Source of the DNA: a bacterium
GTDB taxonomy: Bacteria > Patescibacteriota > Gracilibacteria > UBA1369 > GCA-2718715
NCBI GenBank assembly: GCA_002718715.1
Contig: PBFJ01000034.1
Location: 1 to 36,467 of the forward strand
DNA: 36,467 bases
Direction of reading: 5' to 3'
The notes under the pieces were generated by a model that did not search any database, had not been told where the DNA came from, and worked only from the letters and a program-made list of their open reading frames with translations. The first letter of the stretch is position 1. Each line of letters begins with the position of its first letter. This document shows positions 19,576-29,272 of this stretch, piece by piece. Made by a program: the position numbers and the translations under genes.

Positions 19576-20482
19576 GTTTATCTAGTATTTTTTGTAATTC
19601 TTCGGGGAGTTCAGTTTGGATTAGGTGATGTTCGTTTTTAAAGTCAAATTCTAAACTAGCAGCATGTAAAAACTGTCTTTTTAATCCTATTTTTTTAAAA
19701 TCTTGATTTGTTTTTTGGTTGCCATATTTTTGATCCGCAACTATTGGGTGATCGATTGCTTGCATATGAACTCTGATTTGGTGTGTTCTACCAGTTTCGA
19801 TGTTTACTTTTAATAAACTGTAATAAGTGTCTAAATATTTATAATTTTGAAGAATTTCAAAGTGGGTTACGGCTGGTTTTGCGTCAAAGTGACTTGATAT
19901 TGTCATTTTAGTTCTTTCTTCGTGATGTCTTTTAATAGGTGAATTAATCGTACCTTTTTGTGTTTTAGGAACGTTTTGAACCAGACATAAATAAGTTTTA
20001 GTGATTTTTTTATCTGAAAATAGACTTGATAGTTCTACATGTGCTTTATCGTTTTTTGCAATTAAAACTATTCCACTTGTGTCTTTATCTAGTCTGTGAA
20101 CTACGCCTGGTCTAATTGGAGCTCCAATTGTAGATAATTTAATTTTGTTTCCGATTAAAAGATCAACCAATGTTCTGTCTTGATTTAGGTTTATGTCGTT
20201 ATGAACCGATAAATTAGCAGGTTTGTTAATAGCTAAAAATTCATCGTTTTCATAGGCTATGTTAATTTTACCTTGAATGCCTTTCTGAGTTTTTACTTCT
20301 GGAAATTCAATTGTAATTTCATCATTTAAAGAAAGTTGATACTTTTTTGTAACTTTTTGATTGTTTACTAAAATAAAACCATCTTTTATTAAATTTTGAA
20401 TTTGGTTTCTTGATTTTTCTAAGTTTTGAGTCAGATATTGATCGATTCTTTGGTTAAAATCGTTTTGATAAATAATTTTCAT
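19562..20482 (-). CDS. RluA/RluD family 23S rRNA pseudouridine synthase with S4 domain
   Basis: RIDQYLTQNLEKSRNQIQNLIKDGFILVNNQKV (S4); GVVHRLDKDTSGIVLIAKND; TGRTHQIRVHMQAIDHPIVADQKYG. Confidence 0.92.
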   Translation of the reverse strand: MKIIYQNDFNQRIDQYLTQNLEKSRNQIQNLIKDGFILVNNQKVTKKYQLSLNDEITIEFPEVKTQKGIQGKINIAYENDEFLAINKPANLSVHNDINLNQDRTLVDLLIGNKIKLSTIGAPIRPGVVHRLDKDTSGIVLIAKNDKAHVELSSLFSDKKITKTYLCLVQNVPKTQKGTINSPIKRHHEERTKMTISSHFDAKPAVTHFEILQNYKYLDTYYSLLKVNIETGRTHQIRVHMQAIDHPIVADQKYGNQKTNQDFKKIGLKRQFLHAASLEFDFKNEHHLIQTELPEELQKILDKLTIV

Positions 20483-20576
20483 GTTTGTATATTATTCTTT
20501 TTGTCAAATAATGCAAATTTTTATTTACTTTTATGATTTAACTTAAATGCAAATACTGTTTATATCTTTTTAAGAT

Positions 20577-20604
20577 TTGACATTTTTAGCTTAGTGCTTA
20601 TTAT
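20577..20604 (+). promoter_or_regulatory. Putative promoter for first lipoprotein gene
   Basis: TTGACA, 16 nt, TATTAT. Confidence 0.55.
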
Positions 20605-20631
20605 GCATTTGAAATTTTCTAATAAAAAAAT

Positions 20632-21786
20632 ATGTTTTTAAAAAATATAAAGTCTTATTTGGTTCCTTTTGTAATGGCTTCTGTAAGTTATGTAGTCGGG
20701 TGTGAGGAATCTAATAAAGCAACCCTTGATTTGATTGAACAGTCTAATATGGACTATAATTCAGTTTTAAATGAAGTTGATTTTGATCAGGGATCTGATG
20801 CTGATGATTCTGTTGTAAATGATATGACTCAATCAAATGTATATTATTGTGGAGATAATAATGTTGAAACTACAGTTAGATCTAAGATTATTGAATTAAC
20901 TGAATTTTTGAATTTAGAATATACACGAGTTGATGTTGATCACCCCCGAGATAGAAACTTTAAATCAAGTTTAAGAGGTAGGGAATTTTATGTTACCTAT
21001 ACTCCTACATCTCTTGAAGGATTACATAGTGAAAATGGCACTGGTTTACTTAATGATTATGTTTTATCTTTTAGTTATGCTAATGAATTGAGTAGTTTTT
21101 TGCGTATAGGTTACAATGATGGAAAAGCTTTCTCTGTTTTATATAAATTTGATGATGGGGATATTTCTTTTAGTGTAGATCCTAATGATCTTTCGATTTA
21201 TAATTTTACCGTTCCAGCATGTGGTGTTTTTGATCAGTTTTATGATTTTTATATCAATTTAAATAATCAAATTGGATTTAATTTAATATCGGAACAAGAT
21301 GTTTTAGAGTCTGATCAAATTATATCTAGTTGCTTGATTAATTCTGTTGATAAGAATTTAAAGGAGTATGTCTATGATGTTCAAGAAATTGAAGAAGTAA
21401 TTTTAAGATCTAATGAAATTGTTTACTCTGAGTACTTCGATAAAGAGTTAGCTTTCAAAGATGGATTTACTTATTATAAATATTTTTCAGGTAGAGGTAA
21501 TACAATTCTTTATAGAGTATGTCCTTTGATTACTGTTGGAGTTGATGGTGTTTATAATTGTAATTTATATGAACTCAATGTTAGTTCTATAAGTAAGAAT
21601 GATTATAAAATAACACTAACAGATTCTAATACTGGTAATTATCATTATCGTAAGCCGATTATATTTTTAAATTTAGATTTGAATGCAAATGTTGCAAATA
21701 TGGATTATTTAAATTTATTTGTACCTTTTCATTGTGAAGATGATTTATTAAGTTTGAATAGATTATTGCTATCTAGGGAAAATTAA
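20632..21786 (+). CDS. Predicted Cys-rich lipoprotein, paralog of 26158-27288
   Basis: Signal peptide with lipobox-like VVGC (Cys24). Shares YCGDNxVE, FxVPxCG, CLINSxDxxL, VCP, NC and HCxxDLL blocks with the second lipoprotein. Confidence 0.75.
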   Translation: MFLKNIKSYLVPFVMASVSYVVGCEESNKATLDLIEQSNMDYNSVLNEVDFDQGSDADDSVVNDMTQSNVYYCGDNNVETTVRSKIIELTEFLNLEYTRVDVDHPRDRNFKSSLRGREFYVTYTPTSLEGLHSENGTGLLNDYVLSFSYANELSSFLRIGYNDGKAFSVLYKFDDGDISFSVDPNDLSIYNFTVPACGVFDQFYDFYINLNNQIGFNLISEQDVLESDQIISSCLINSVDKNLKEYVYDVQEIEEVILRSNEIVYSEYFDKELAFKDGFTYYKYFSGRGNTILYRVCPLITVGVDGVYNCNLYELNVSSISKNDYKITLTDSNTGNYHYRKPIIFLNLDLNANVANMDYLNLFVPFHCEDDLLSLNRLLLSREN

Positions 21787-21822
21787 TTTAGTGAATATTT
21801 TTTTTGGGTATTTTTTGCTTGT

Positions 21823-21850
21823 TTGACAAAATATTTTGATTATGTATTAT
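21823..21850 (+). promoter_or_regulatory. Putative promoter for the 21873 gene
   Basis: TTGACA, 16 nt, TATTAT; same layout as the promoter at 20577. Confidence 0.55.
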
Positions 21851-21872
21851 GCGCTTGATAATAATTATAAAT

Positions 21873-23432
21873 ATGTCAATAACAAAAGTAAATAAAAGTA
21901 TTTCTGTTTCAAGGCAGTCTGATTTATCTGTATCTGCTGAAATGAAAAATAAGCTTTATTTGAAATTATTAAAAAGTCTTAGTTCTGAGAGTTTAGAGTT
22001 GGATAGGATTTTTACTGAATTTAATTTAGGGTTAAGTGTATCTGATTTAAAAGATTTAGATTTTGAAAAATGTTCTGAAATAGTATCTGATCTTTCAAGT
22101 CATGACTTAGATGATATTACAGATAAGGTTTTGAGTGATTCGGTAATTGCTGTTTCATCTGTATTGATTTTAGCTCAATTTAAAGAGATTGATATTGAGC
22201 CTTTATTTGAGAATGTAGGTTTTTGTCCTATTATGTATTTATCTAATATTTTACAAGATTCAGTTTCGATTCCTCTTGGTTATCCTTCTTCGAATAAAAT
22301 ACTAAGGAATAAATTGTTAAGTGATATTCTTGAAGATGATGGTTGTTTATATGATTTCTTTTCTAAAATTGCAGTATTATATAAAATTAATGAAGACCTT
22401 GCTCTTTCTTTGATGAGAGAGGTTCTGCATGAGTATCAAGTTAGGTTTTCAAGTCAGACCTACCTTCGTTTTTATGATTATAAGGAAAGTATGTTTGCTT
22501 TTTTACCTGATTTAAAGCTTTTGATGACAGAAGCTGTAGAAGAAAACTTTTTTAAAGCTTATCCTAATCATTTTAATTCAGGGTGTTTAATTAATGTTGA
22601 TGCTGCTTTGATTGATTTTGATTTTCCTAAACCTGAACAGTTGCAAGATATTTTTTACAAGAATCATAGAGGTATGTACTCTCTTGAGTATTCATTTGAT
22701 GATAAATCTTTCTTTAGAATATATCATGGTTTAATTAGTGATATTGAAGATAGTGAGTTTCCTAAACAAGAATTTTCTTTTGAGGATAAATTGATTGATA
22801 TTGTTCAAGAGTCTTCTTTACTTTCTCAAATTATTTATGCCCCAGGTTCTGATTTTGATTTGTGTGTTGATTACAGAAAAGAAAGATTTTGCTTGTTATA
22901 TGATATATTGTTTGAATTGTTAGATAGGTCTTCTTTTTTATATAAACTTAAGAATAATAGTTCAGTATTTATTCCTCCGTATATAAGAAGTTATCATGGT
23001 TATATTCATGAATATTTGAGTGAGTTTAAGTCAAAATTAAATATTCTCCAGAATGCTATTAAGCCTCCAAAGCCTAAGGTTGTTGATGAAGACATTGATC
23101 TTAAACCTAAGACTGATCTTCTTGAGGTTTTAGATTCTTCGGGGGATGTAGATCTTAATCATGGTACCAATGATGAGATTGTTGTTCAACAAGTTGAAGA
23201 AGTTAATAATGAAGTTTCTCTTATGTTAAAGATTTCTCAAAGAGTCTTAAATGAAGTTCCTGTTTTTTTTGAAAAAACAAGCTTGAAATTTGTTCAGAAT
23301 AAATTGATTGAGAATTTTAAAGTTAGTCTATTTAATGATTTTTCAGTTGATAAAGACTCACAAACTTATGAGATTTTATCTGCTTATATTGATGATTTAG
23401 TAATTAAAATCAAAGAAGATGGGGTTAAATAG
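21873..23432 (+). CDS. Orphan acidic protein, no family recognised
   Basis: Long ORF (track start 21849); preferred start MSITKVNK at 21873 because 21849 falls in the putative -10. Pro/acidic linker (AIKPPKPKVVDEDIDLKPK) separates two helical parts. Confidence 0.8.
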   Translation: MSITKVNKSISVSRQSDLSVSAEMKNKLYLKLLKSLSSESLELDRIFTEFNLGLSVSDLKDLDFEKCSEIVSDLSSHDLDDITDKVLSDSVIAVSSVLILAQFKEIDIEPLFENVGFCPIMYLSNILQDSVSIPLGYPSSNKILRNKLLSDILEDDGCLYDFFSKIAVLYKINEDLALSLMREVLHEYQVRFSSQTYLRFYDYKESMFAFLPDLKLLMTEAVEENFFKAYPNHFNSGCLINVDAALIDFDFPKPEQLQDIFYKNHRGMYSLEYSFDDKSFFRIYHGLISDIEDSEFPKQEFSFEDKLIDIVQESSLLSQIIYAPGSDFDLCVDYRKERFCLLYDILFELLDRSSFLYKLKNNSSVFIPPYIRSYHGYIHEYLSEFKSKLNILQNAIKPPKPKVVDEDIDLKPKTDLLEVLDSSGDVDLNHGTNDEIVVQQVEEVNNEVSLMLKISQRVLNEVPVFFEKTSLKFVQNKLIENFKVSLFNDFSVDKDSQTYEILSAYIDDLVIKIKEDGVK

Positions 23433-26004
23433 ATTAACTAGAGTTGATAGAAATGAACTATTGGATTTCAATACGGATATGTATTTTGAAATAGGTCATT
23501 TAATACTAAATTCTTTAATTTCAGATATTTATGATGATGGTGCTGCTGTAAGTCAAAAACTTTTTAAGAAAATTGTTTACGCATTGTTTTCGAATTCAAT
23601 TTTCAGGAAAAACGATAAGCTAGTTCGTAAAGACGATGTAGATGTTTTTTTAGCTCAACTTGATAAACTTGATAATGGTATTGATTATAGTCAAAATATT
23701 TATAATTTTGTTCTTGAATTAATTGGTTATACTGCATTTGTAACACGTCCCGATTATGTTAAGGCTCAAATTTATTCTGTTAATCAAATCGATGATTCTT
23801 TAAAACCCCATTTTGTTTCTTTCACTAAAAAACTGGCTGAAAATTGTATGAGAACACAAACTTCAAAAACTTTTGTGAAGGATATGTGGGCTAAGTTAAA
23901 AGATAGTTCTTCTGAGGTGGTGTTGCAGTTAAAGGAATTGAAAACTTTTTTTAGTGTAGAAGCTTTAGGTGCTGAGTTTTCTGGTATGATATCAAATATT
24001 ATTCATTCTAAGCTTAGTTTTATAAATGTTTATGATTCTAAAGTGATTATATCCTCTGACAATGGTTTCTCTTTAAAACCAGTTTTATTCTCTACTGAGT
24101 TTTATTCTTATAATAATTTTTTAAATAATGAACAGTCTTTGTTGCGAAATCATTTTGCAATTCTAGAACTTGATGAAATTTTAATGAGACATGGAGAGGG
24201 TTTTTTAAATGACATTGAAAAAATTCAAAGGATTTACAATGATATTGCTAGAGATTTTACTCCTGTAAATTTTTATACTTTAGATGGTGAGCTTTTCTTG
24301 GAGTCTAGAAATTCTACTTTTTATTTTTCTTTTTATAATGTCCATACAGTTATTCATTTTTTACATTATTTAACTGATGATTTTTGTTATTTAAGATATG
24401 ACGAATTTACTCTAGACGTTAATTGTTTGCCTGTTAAATCTCTTTATTCTTTTAAAAACTTAGTTGAAATCACCAAAACATATAATTTAAGCTCTAAAGA
24501 TTTAAAGTTGATCTCCTCTGAATTTTTACCAACGATTTTTAATTATGAATGTTCAAATAATGTATTATATGATCAGCCTGCTGATGACCTTGTTAATTTA
24601 AATTCTTATTCTGATAAGGAAGAGACTTTTTTTCTTTATTTAGATTTTTTAAAGCTTTTTATTGAATCAAAACTAAAAGTTTTAGATCTTTCAAATTTTA
24701 CTTCGACATATGTTACATTTAATTTATTAAAGAGTTTACTTTTTTATATAGGCTCTTATTTGGATTCAGGTGTTTTTGATTCAAGATTTTTATTGATGAA
24801 GAAAGGAGATCAAATTGAAGAACAAAATCAATTTGCTTGCCAACTTTTTTTGCCTCATTTGATACCTTCTAATAATTCACTTGAGTCTTATTCTGCTTTC
24901 TTTAAAAAGGCTAGGTTAACGAATCAATCTATAGCTTGTAAATTTGATGTTCAACAAATTGAACTAAATTTACTTACTGGATCTAGTTATAACTATGTTA
25001 AGGAATTATTGAATAATGATATAGATGAGTTTAGTTTGAATGAACTTTATAAAAAGTATACTTCTTTAGAGTTTTTAGAATCTGTTAGTACTTTACAGGG
25101 TAAATTAAGTCAAGCTTTTGATCTTTTGAAAGCTGAGACTACTTTAAAAAATCTTTCTGGAGTTTATAGTATTTTTTGTTCTTTTTCTTCTTTAAATTTA
25201 GAATTTTTTCTTTTTGAAAATAAAGATGATCTTCATGAAATTACTTTTAAATTAATCGAAGATTATTTAGAGATATCTAAATTGGAGTTTGTTCTTGAAT
25301 TTAAAAGTAATACTGTAGCTATATTGTTTCATTATTTTTTAAATGTGTTATTAAGATTTAAAAAGATAGATTCTTTTACTTTTGGAAGTTTATCAGATAA
25401 TATAAACGAAAAGTCTGATTTTTTAGATTTTTCAACTTATCCAGAAGTTGATTCTTTAAGGTATGTTTCTACTTTAAAGTCTGTTTATGAAGTAAATAAA
25501 ACTGTGAATCAAGGTTTTTTATTACATATTTTAGAAAGGGGTATTGATAGTACTAATCTAATTTTGTTTTTTGATATACTTGAATCTTTGAATTTATTTG
25601 ATGTTTTCATAGAGTCTTTATTGTATAAGAAAGATTTAGAAGATATTTTAAATTCATTGTTGGATTTAGATTCTACAAGATCCCATTATTTATTTAGAAT
25701 GATTATGTTTAAGGTTTTAAGCTCAAAGGTTACTTATTCTTATAGAAAATTTCAGTCTGTTTTTTTAAAGGTTTATTCTTGTAAAAAAACTAATCAATTA
25801 AGATTATTAAAGTCAGATTTAGAAATGGCTATTTTAGCATTGCTTGATCATTTCCCTTTAGATATATATGAAGATGCTTTTGATTCGTGTTTAGATAGTT
25901 TGTTAAACTCTTATTTGAAAAAATCTAAATGTTCAAATCGAATTCCTGATTTTGATATAGATAAAGTTATTGCATCTAATTCAATTGGTTTTTTATCTGA
26001 TTAA
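23419..26004 (+). CDS. Orphan 861-aa protein, predicted largely helical, no family recognised
   Basis: Uninterrupted ORF; ATG overlaps the 3' end of the upstream gene by 14 nt. Confidence 0.8.
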   Translation: MGLNRLTRVDRNELLDFNTDMYFEIGHLILNSLISDIYDDGAAVSQKLFKKIVYALFSNSIFRKNDKLVRKDDVDVFLAQLDKLDNGIDYSQNIYNFVLELIGYTAFVTRPDYVKAQIYSVNQIDDSLKPHFVSFTKKLAENCMRTQTSKTFVKDMWAKLKDSSSEVVLQLKELKTFFSVEALGAEFSGMISNIIHSKLSFINVYDSKVIISSDNGFSLKPVLFSTEFYSYNNFLNNEQSLLRNHFAILELDEILMRHGEGFLNDIEKIQRIYNDIARDFTPVNFYTLDGELFLESRNSTFYFSFYNVHTVIHFLHYLTDDFCYLRYDEFTLDVNCLPVKSLYSFKNLVEITKTYNLSSKDLKLISSEFLPTIFNYECSNNVLYDQPADDLVNLNSYSDKEETFFLYLDFLKLFIESKLKVLDLSNFTSTYVTFNLLKSLLFYIGSYLDSGVFDSRFLLMKKGDQIEEQNQFACQLFLPHLIPSNNSLESYSAFFKKARLTNQSIACKFDVQQIELNLLTGSSYNYVKELLNNDIDEFSLNELYKKYTSLEFLESVSTLQGKLSQAFDLLKAETTLKNLSGVYSIFCSFSSLNLEFFLFENKDDLHEITFKLIEDYLEISKLEFVLEFKSNTVAILFHYFLNVLLRFKKIDSFTFGSLSDNINEKSDFLDFSTYPEVDSLRYVSTLKSVYEVNKTVNQGFLLHILERGIDSTNLILFFDILESLNLFDVFIESLLYKKDLEDILNSLLDLDSTRSHYLFRMIMFKVLSSKVTYSYRKFQSVFLKVYSCKKTNQLRLLKSDLEMAILALLDHFPLDIYEDAFDSCLDSLLNSYLKKSKCSNRIPDFDIDKVIASNSIGFLSD

Positions 26005-26114
26005 ATTTATTGATTTCTTTTTGTTTATTTGTTTTGATTTTAAATAGTGTTGATTTTTGTTTTTGATTTAGTAATTTTGTTAAATCAAGTAAATAATAAA
26101 TATCTGTTATGTGT

Positions 26115-26143
26115 TTGACAAATCATTTAATTTTGTTTATCTT
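26115..26143 (+). promoter_or_regulatory. Putative promoter for second lipoprotein gene
   Basis: TTGACA, 17 nt, TATCTT. Confidence 0.5.
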
Positions 26144-26157
26144 GATTGGGTATTTTA

Positions 26158-27288
26158 ATGTTTTTTATGAAATTTAATTATTTAAATAAGAAAATCTTTC
26201 CTTTTTTATTATCTTTAAGTTCAATTGTTGCATGCGAGGATTCTGTTAGGAGAGTTGATTCTCTAGCTACAGGTATTAATGATTCTTTTACTTCAGTTGT
26301 TAATAGTGATATGTCATTTGATTCAGATCAAGGTAGAGATTTAGAATCACCTGATTATCAGATTGCAGATTCTGTTATGTCGGATAATCTTCCAGGGTAT
26401 TGTGGAGACAATTCTGTAGAATCTGAATTTTCTGAATTTTTAAACATTTTTAGTAATTTTGATAACTTTACTTATAATTTTGTTGAAGTTGATTCTTTTC
26501 AGTCAAATATTCTACGTTATTTAGTTTCTCATAATAATGAAGTTTCTGAACTTACACTTAATAAGTCTCTTTCTGAAGATGGAAGTGAAATCTATAGATT
26601 TTATTTTGATGGATTTTCATCTAGAGAATTTCTTCTAGATATTACTCCTTTTGGAAATAATGGTCTTAAATATAGAATTCTAAATAACAGTGGTATTTTT
26701 TTTATATCTTCTACAGATATTGATAATGAACGTTTTAAAGTTCCATCTTGTGGATTGTGGAATGAATTCATTATTAAATATAATAAATTGTTAAAAAACG
26801 TTGGTATAAATCCTAATAATTTTATCGATAATTATTTAATTGAAGATTTTACACCAATTCAAGGGTGTTTAATTAATTCTGCAGATATTGATTTAAATCA
26901 TTTTATATCTAACTTGAATCAATTAGAATCAATTGATTTAAATTCTGAAACTACTTTTGTTGAATTCATGAATAGAGAAGTTTATTTATTTAATGATTCA
27001 TATGTTTTATACAATTTAAATCAAGAATTTGTCAGATATGTTGTGTGTCCAATGTCTAATTCTGATGATTCTGATGTTGTTAATTGTGAGTATTTTAGAT
27101 ATGATTTAGAAAGTTTTTCATATGGAAATATTACATATAGACAAAGTGGTACAGCTCAAAATGTAAAGTATGTTTATAATCTTAATTTAGATAATAGTAT
27201 TGTTACTTCTAATCAAAGTTTTGCTAAATTACATTGTTCTGAAGATCTATTACGTTATTCCTCCTTATTAGAAAAGTTTGATAATTAA
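26158..27288 (+). CDS. Predicted Cys-rich lipoprotein, paralog of 20632-21786
   Basis: KKIFPFLLSLSSIVAC lipobox; shared Cys blocks with the first lipoprotein. Track start 26146 is TTG; ATG 26158 or 26167 (MKFNYLNKK) preferred. Confidence 0.75.
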   Translation: MFFMKFNYLNKKIFPFLLSLSSIVACEDSVRRVDSLATGINDSFTSVVNSDMSFDSDQGRDLESPDYQIADSVMSDNLPGYCGDNSVESEFSEFLNIFSNFDNFTYNFVEVDSFQSNILRYLVSHNNEVSELTLNKSLSEDGSEIYRFYFDGFSSREFLLDITPFGNNGLKYRILNNSGIFFISSTDIDNERFKVPSCGLWNEFIIKYNKLLKNVGINPNNFIDNYLIEDFTPIQGCLINSADIDLNHFISNLNQLESIDLNSETTFVEFMNREVYLFNDSYVLYNLNQEFVRYVVCPMSNSDDSDVVNCEYFRYDLESFSYGNITYRQSGTAQNVKYVYNLNLDNSIVTSNQSFAKLHCSEDLLRYSSLLEKFDN

Positions 27289-27292
27289 TTTT

Positions 27293-27315
27293 AGACCTAT
27301 TTGGGTCTTTTTTCT
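27293..27315 (+). terminator. Intrinsic terminator after second lipoprotein gene
   Basis: AGACC-TATTTG-GGTCT followed by T tract. Confidence 0.65.
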
Positions 27316-27364
27316 TGTATTAATCTTAGTATTTCTTTAAAATTTACTTAAATTAAAGAACACT

Positions 27365-29269
27365 ATGAGAATATCTATTCAAGCAGAAATTTTTGAAAAA
27401 TTACCTAAGTTACATTCAAATTTTATATATTTTGAAAACTTAAAATTTAAAGAAGGCAAAGAACATGAACTTTATGATGGATTAAACGAAGTTTTTTCTA
27501 GATTAAGAGGTCATGGAGGTCTCGAAACTATAACTGATATTACTGATTACGAAAATTTATTAGAAGAACTTGGATTAAAGCATGCTCAAGTTTCAACTCG
27601 TTCAATGATTAATTTAATTGTTGCTAAAAAGAAAGATTTAATTTTGCATCATCCAATTATTGATGCTTATAATTATTTTTCACTGCATAGTTTAACGCCA
27701 ATTGGAGCTTATGATGTTGATAGAATTTCAGGTAATATGGAGATTCGGTTTACTTCAGGTGTTGAAAAATTTAAAAAGTTAAATAAAGATACCCATGAAG
27801 AAGTTAGTGACTCTTTAGTTTTCTCTGATAGTAATGAAGTTATGTGTTTAGATTGGGTTTCTAAACAATCTGATACTCAAAAGATTAGACCAAGGTCGCA
27901 AAATATTTTATTTAGAATCGAAAGCTTAAAGGATGAAATCGAAAATCAAAAATTAATTGATGAATTTACAGCTTATATTGAAGAATATTTTGAATTTACC
28001 TCGATGGATACTCAAGTATTGTCTGCTGAAAATTTAGAGGTTGAATTTAAACAATCTACAGAAGTCTTGGATAGAATGGAAAGATATCAGTTTTACACTG
28101 ATTTATTAGAAAGGGGAGTGAGTGATGTAATTGTTAAAGAGGATTTAATGTCGGATTTGGTTGATGGAAAAATGTTAAAAATTAAACACGGTGTTGATCC
28201 AACTACTAGAGATTTACATTTAGGTTATGCGGTAAACTATGAAAAACTAAGAGCTTTCCAACAAAGGGGACACACAATCCAATTTTTAATTGGTTCATTT
28301 ACTGGTAGATTTGGAGATCCATCTGATAAATTAGAGTCTCGTAATATGCGTGATAAAAAAACTGTTATGGATTTAGCCCAAGCTTACATTGACCAAATTT
28401 CTATAGTTTTAGATCGTGATAAATTAGAAGTAATCTATAATGGAGATTGGTACGATAAAATGTCAGCTGAGGATTTATTAAGATTAATGTCTAAATCTAC
28501 GGTTGCTAGAATGTTAGAAAGAGATATGTTTCAAAAAAGAATTGAGCAAGGTGCCTCAATTGGTCTTCATGAGTTAGTTTATCCACTTTTGCAAGGTTAT
28601 GATTCGGTTGAAATGGAAAGTGATTTAACGGTAATTGGTACCGACCAAACCTTTAATGAGCTTCAAGCTAGACCTCTTCAGGAGAATGCTGGTCAAAAAC
28701 CACAAAATATAATAGCTATGAATCTTTTGATTGGTACGGATGGTACACAAAAAATGTCGCAATCACTTGGAAACTATATAGCTTTTTCTGATACTGCTAA
28801 CGATAAATATGGTAAGTTAATGTCGATTCCGGATCATTTAATTCTGACTTATGCTGAAAGTTTATCTAGGTATTCTAAAGTAGAATTGGAAAACTTAAGG
28901 CAGAGATTTGCATCTGGTACTAATCCACGAGATTTAAAAGCTGATCTTGCGTTGCATATTGTTGCAAATTTTGATGGGGAAGAAAATGCAAAGCTTGCAG
29001 CAGAGCATTTTAAGACTGTATTTAAAGATAAAAAGCTTCCAGATGATATTGATAGTATTGTGGTTGATGAAAGTAAAACAGTACTTGAAATTATGATGCT
29101 TAAAAATTTAATCTCTTCAAATTCAGAAGGTAGAAGATTAATTCAGCAAGGTGGAGTTTCTATTTTTGAAGGTCAAAAAATTAATAGTCATGAACATACT
29201 TTTAAAACTGGTTTTTCAGGTGTTTTAAAGGTTGGAAAAAGAAAATTCTTAAAAATTGTTGTTGAATAA
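27365..29269 (+). CDS. tyrS: Tyrosyl-tRNA synthetase with N-terminal B3/B4 domain and C-terminal S4 domain
   Basis: TyrRS: KHGVDPTTRDLHLGYAV, LLQGYDSVEMESDLTVIGTDQTFN, KMSQS, S4 EGRRLIQQGGVSI. N-terminal about 230 aa: LTPIGAYDVDRISGNMEIRFTSGVEKF...SLVFSDSNEVMCLDWVSKQSDTQKIRPRSQNILFRIESL is B3/B4-like. Confidence 0.92.
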   Translation: MRISIQAEIFEKLPKLHSNFIYFENLKFKEGKEHELYDGLNEVFSRLRGHGGLETITDITDYENLLEELGLKHAQVSTRSMINLIVAKKKDLILHHPIIDAYNYFSLHSLTPIGAYDVDRISGNMEIRFTSGVEKFKKLNKDTHEEVSDSLVFSDSNEVMCLDWVSKQSDTQKIRPRSQNILFRIESLKDEIENQKLIDEFTAYIEEYFEFTSMDTQVLSAENLEVEFKQSTEVLDRMERYQFYTDLLERGVSDVIVKEDLMSDLVDGKMLKIKHGVDPTTRDLHLGYAVNYEKLRAFQQRGHTIQFLIGSFTGRFGDPSDKLESRNMRDKKTVMDLAQAYIDQISIVLDRDKLEVIYNGDWYDKMSAEDLLRLMSKSTVARMLERDMFQKRIEQGASIGLHELVYPLLQGYDSVEMESDLTVIGTDQTFNELQARPLQENAGQKPQNIIAMNLLIGTDGTQKMSQSLGNYIAFSDTANDKYGKLMSIPDHLILTYAESLSRYSKVELENLRQRFASGTNPRDLKADLALHIVANFDGEENAKLAAEHFKTVFKDKKLPDDIDSIVVDESKTVLEIMMLKNLISSNSEGRRLIQQGGVSIFEGQKINSHEHTFKTGFSGVLKVGKRKFLKIVVE

Positions 29270-29272
29270 TTT

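Noticed and set aside
22588-22626. GCLINVDAALIDFDF in the 21873-gene protein resembles the lipoprotein CLINSxDxxL block
   Set aside because: Single short match with no other shared Cys blocks or signal peptide; probably coincidence.
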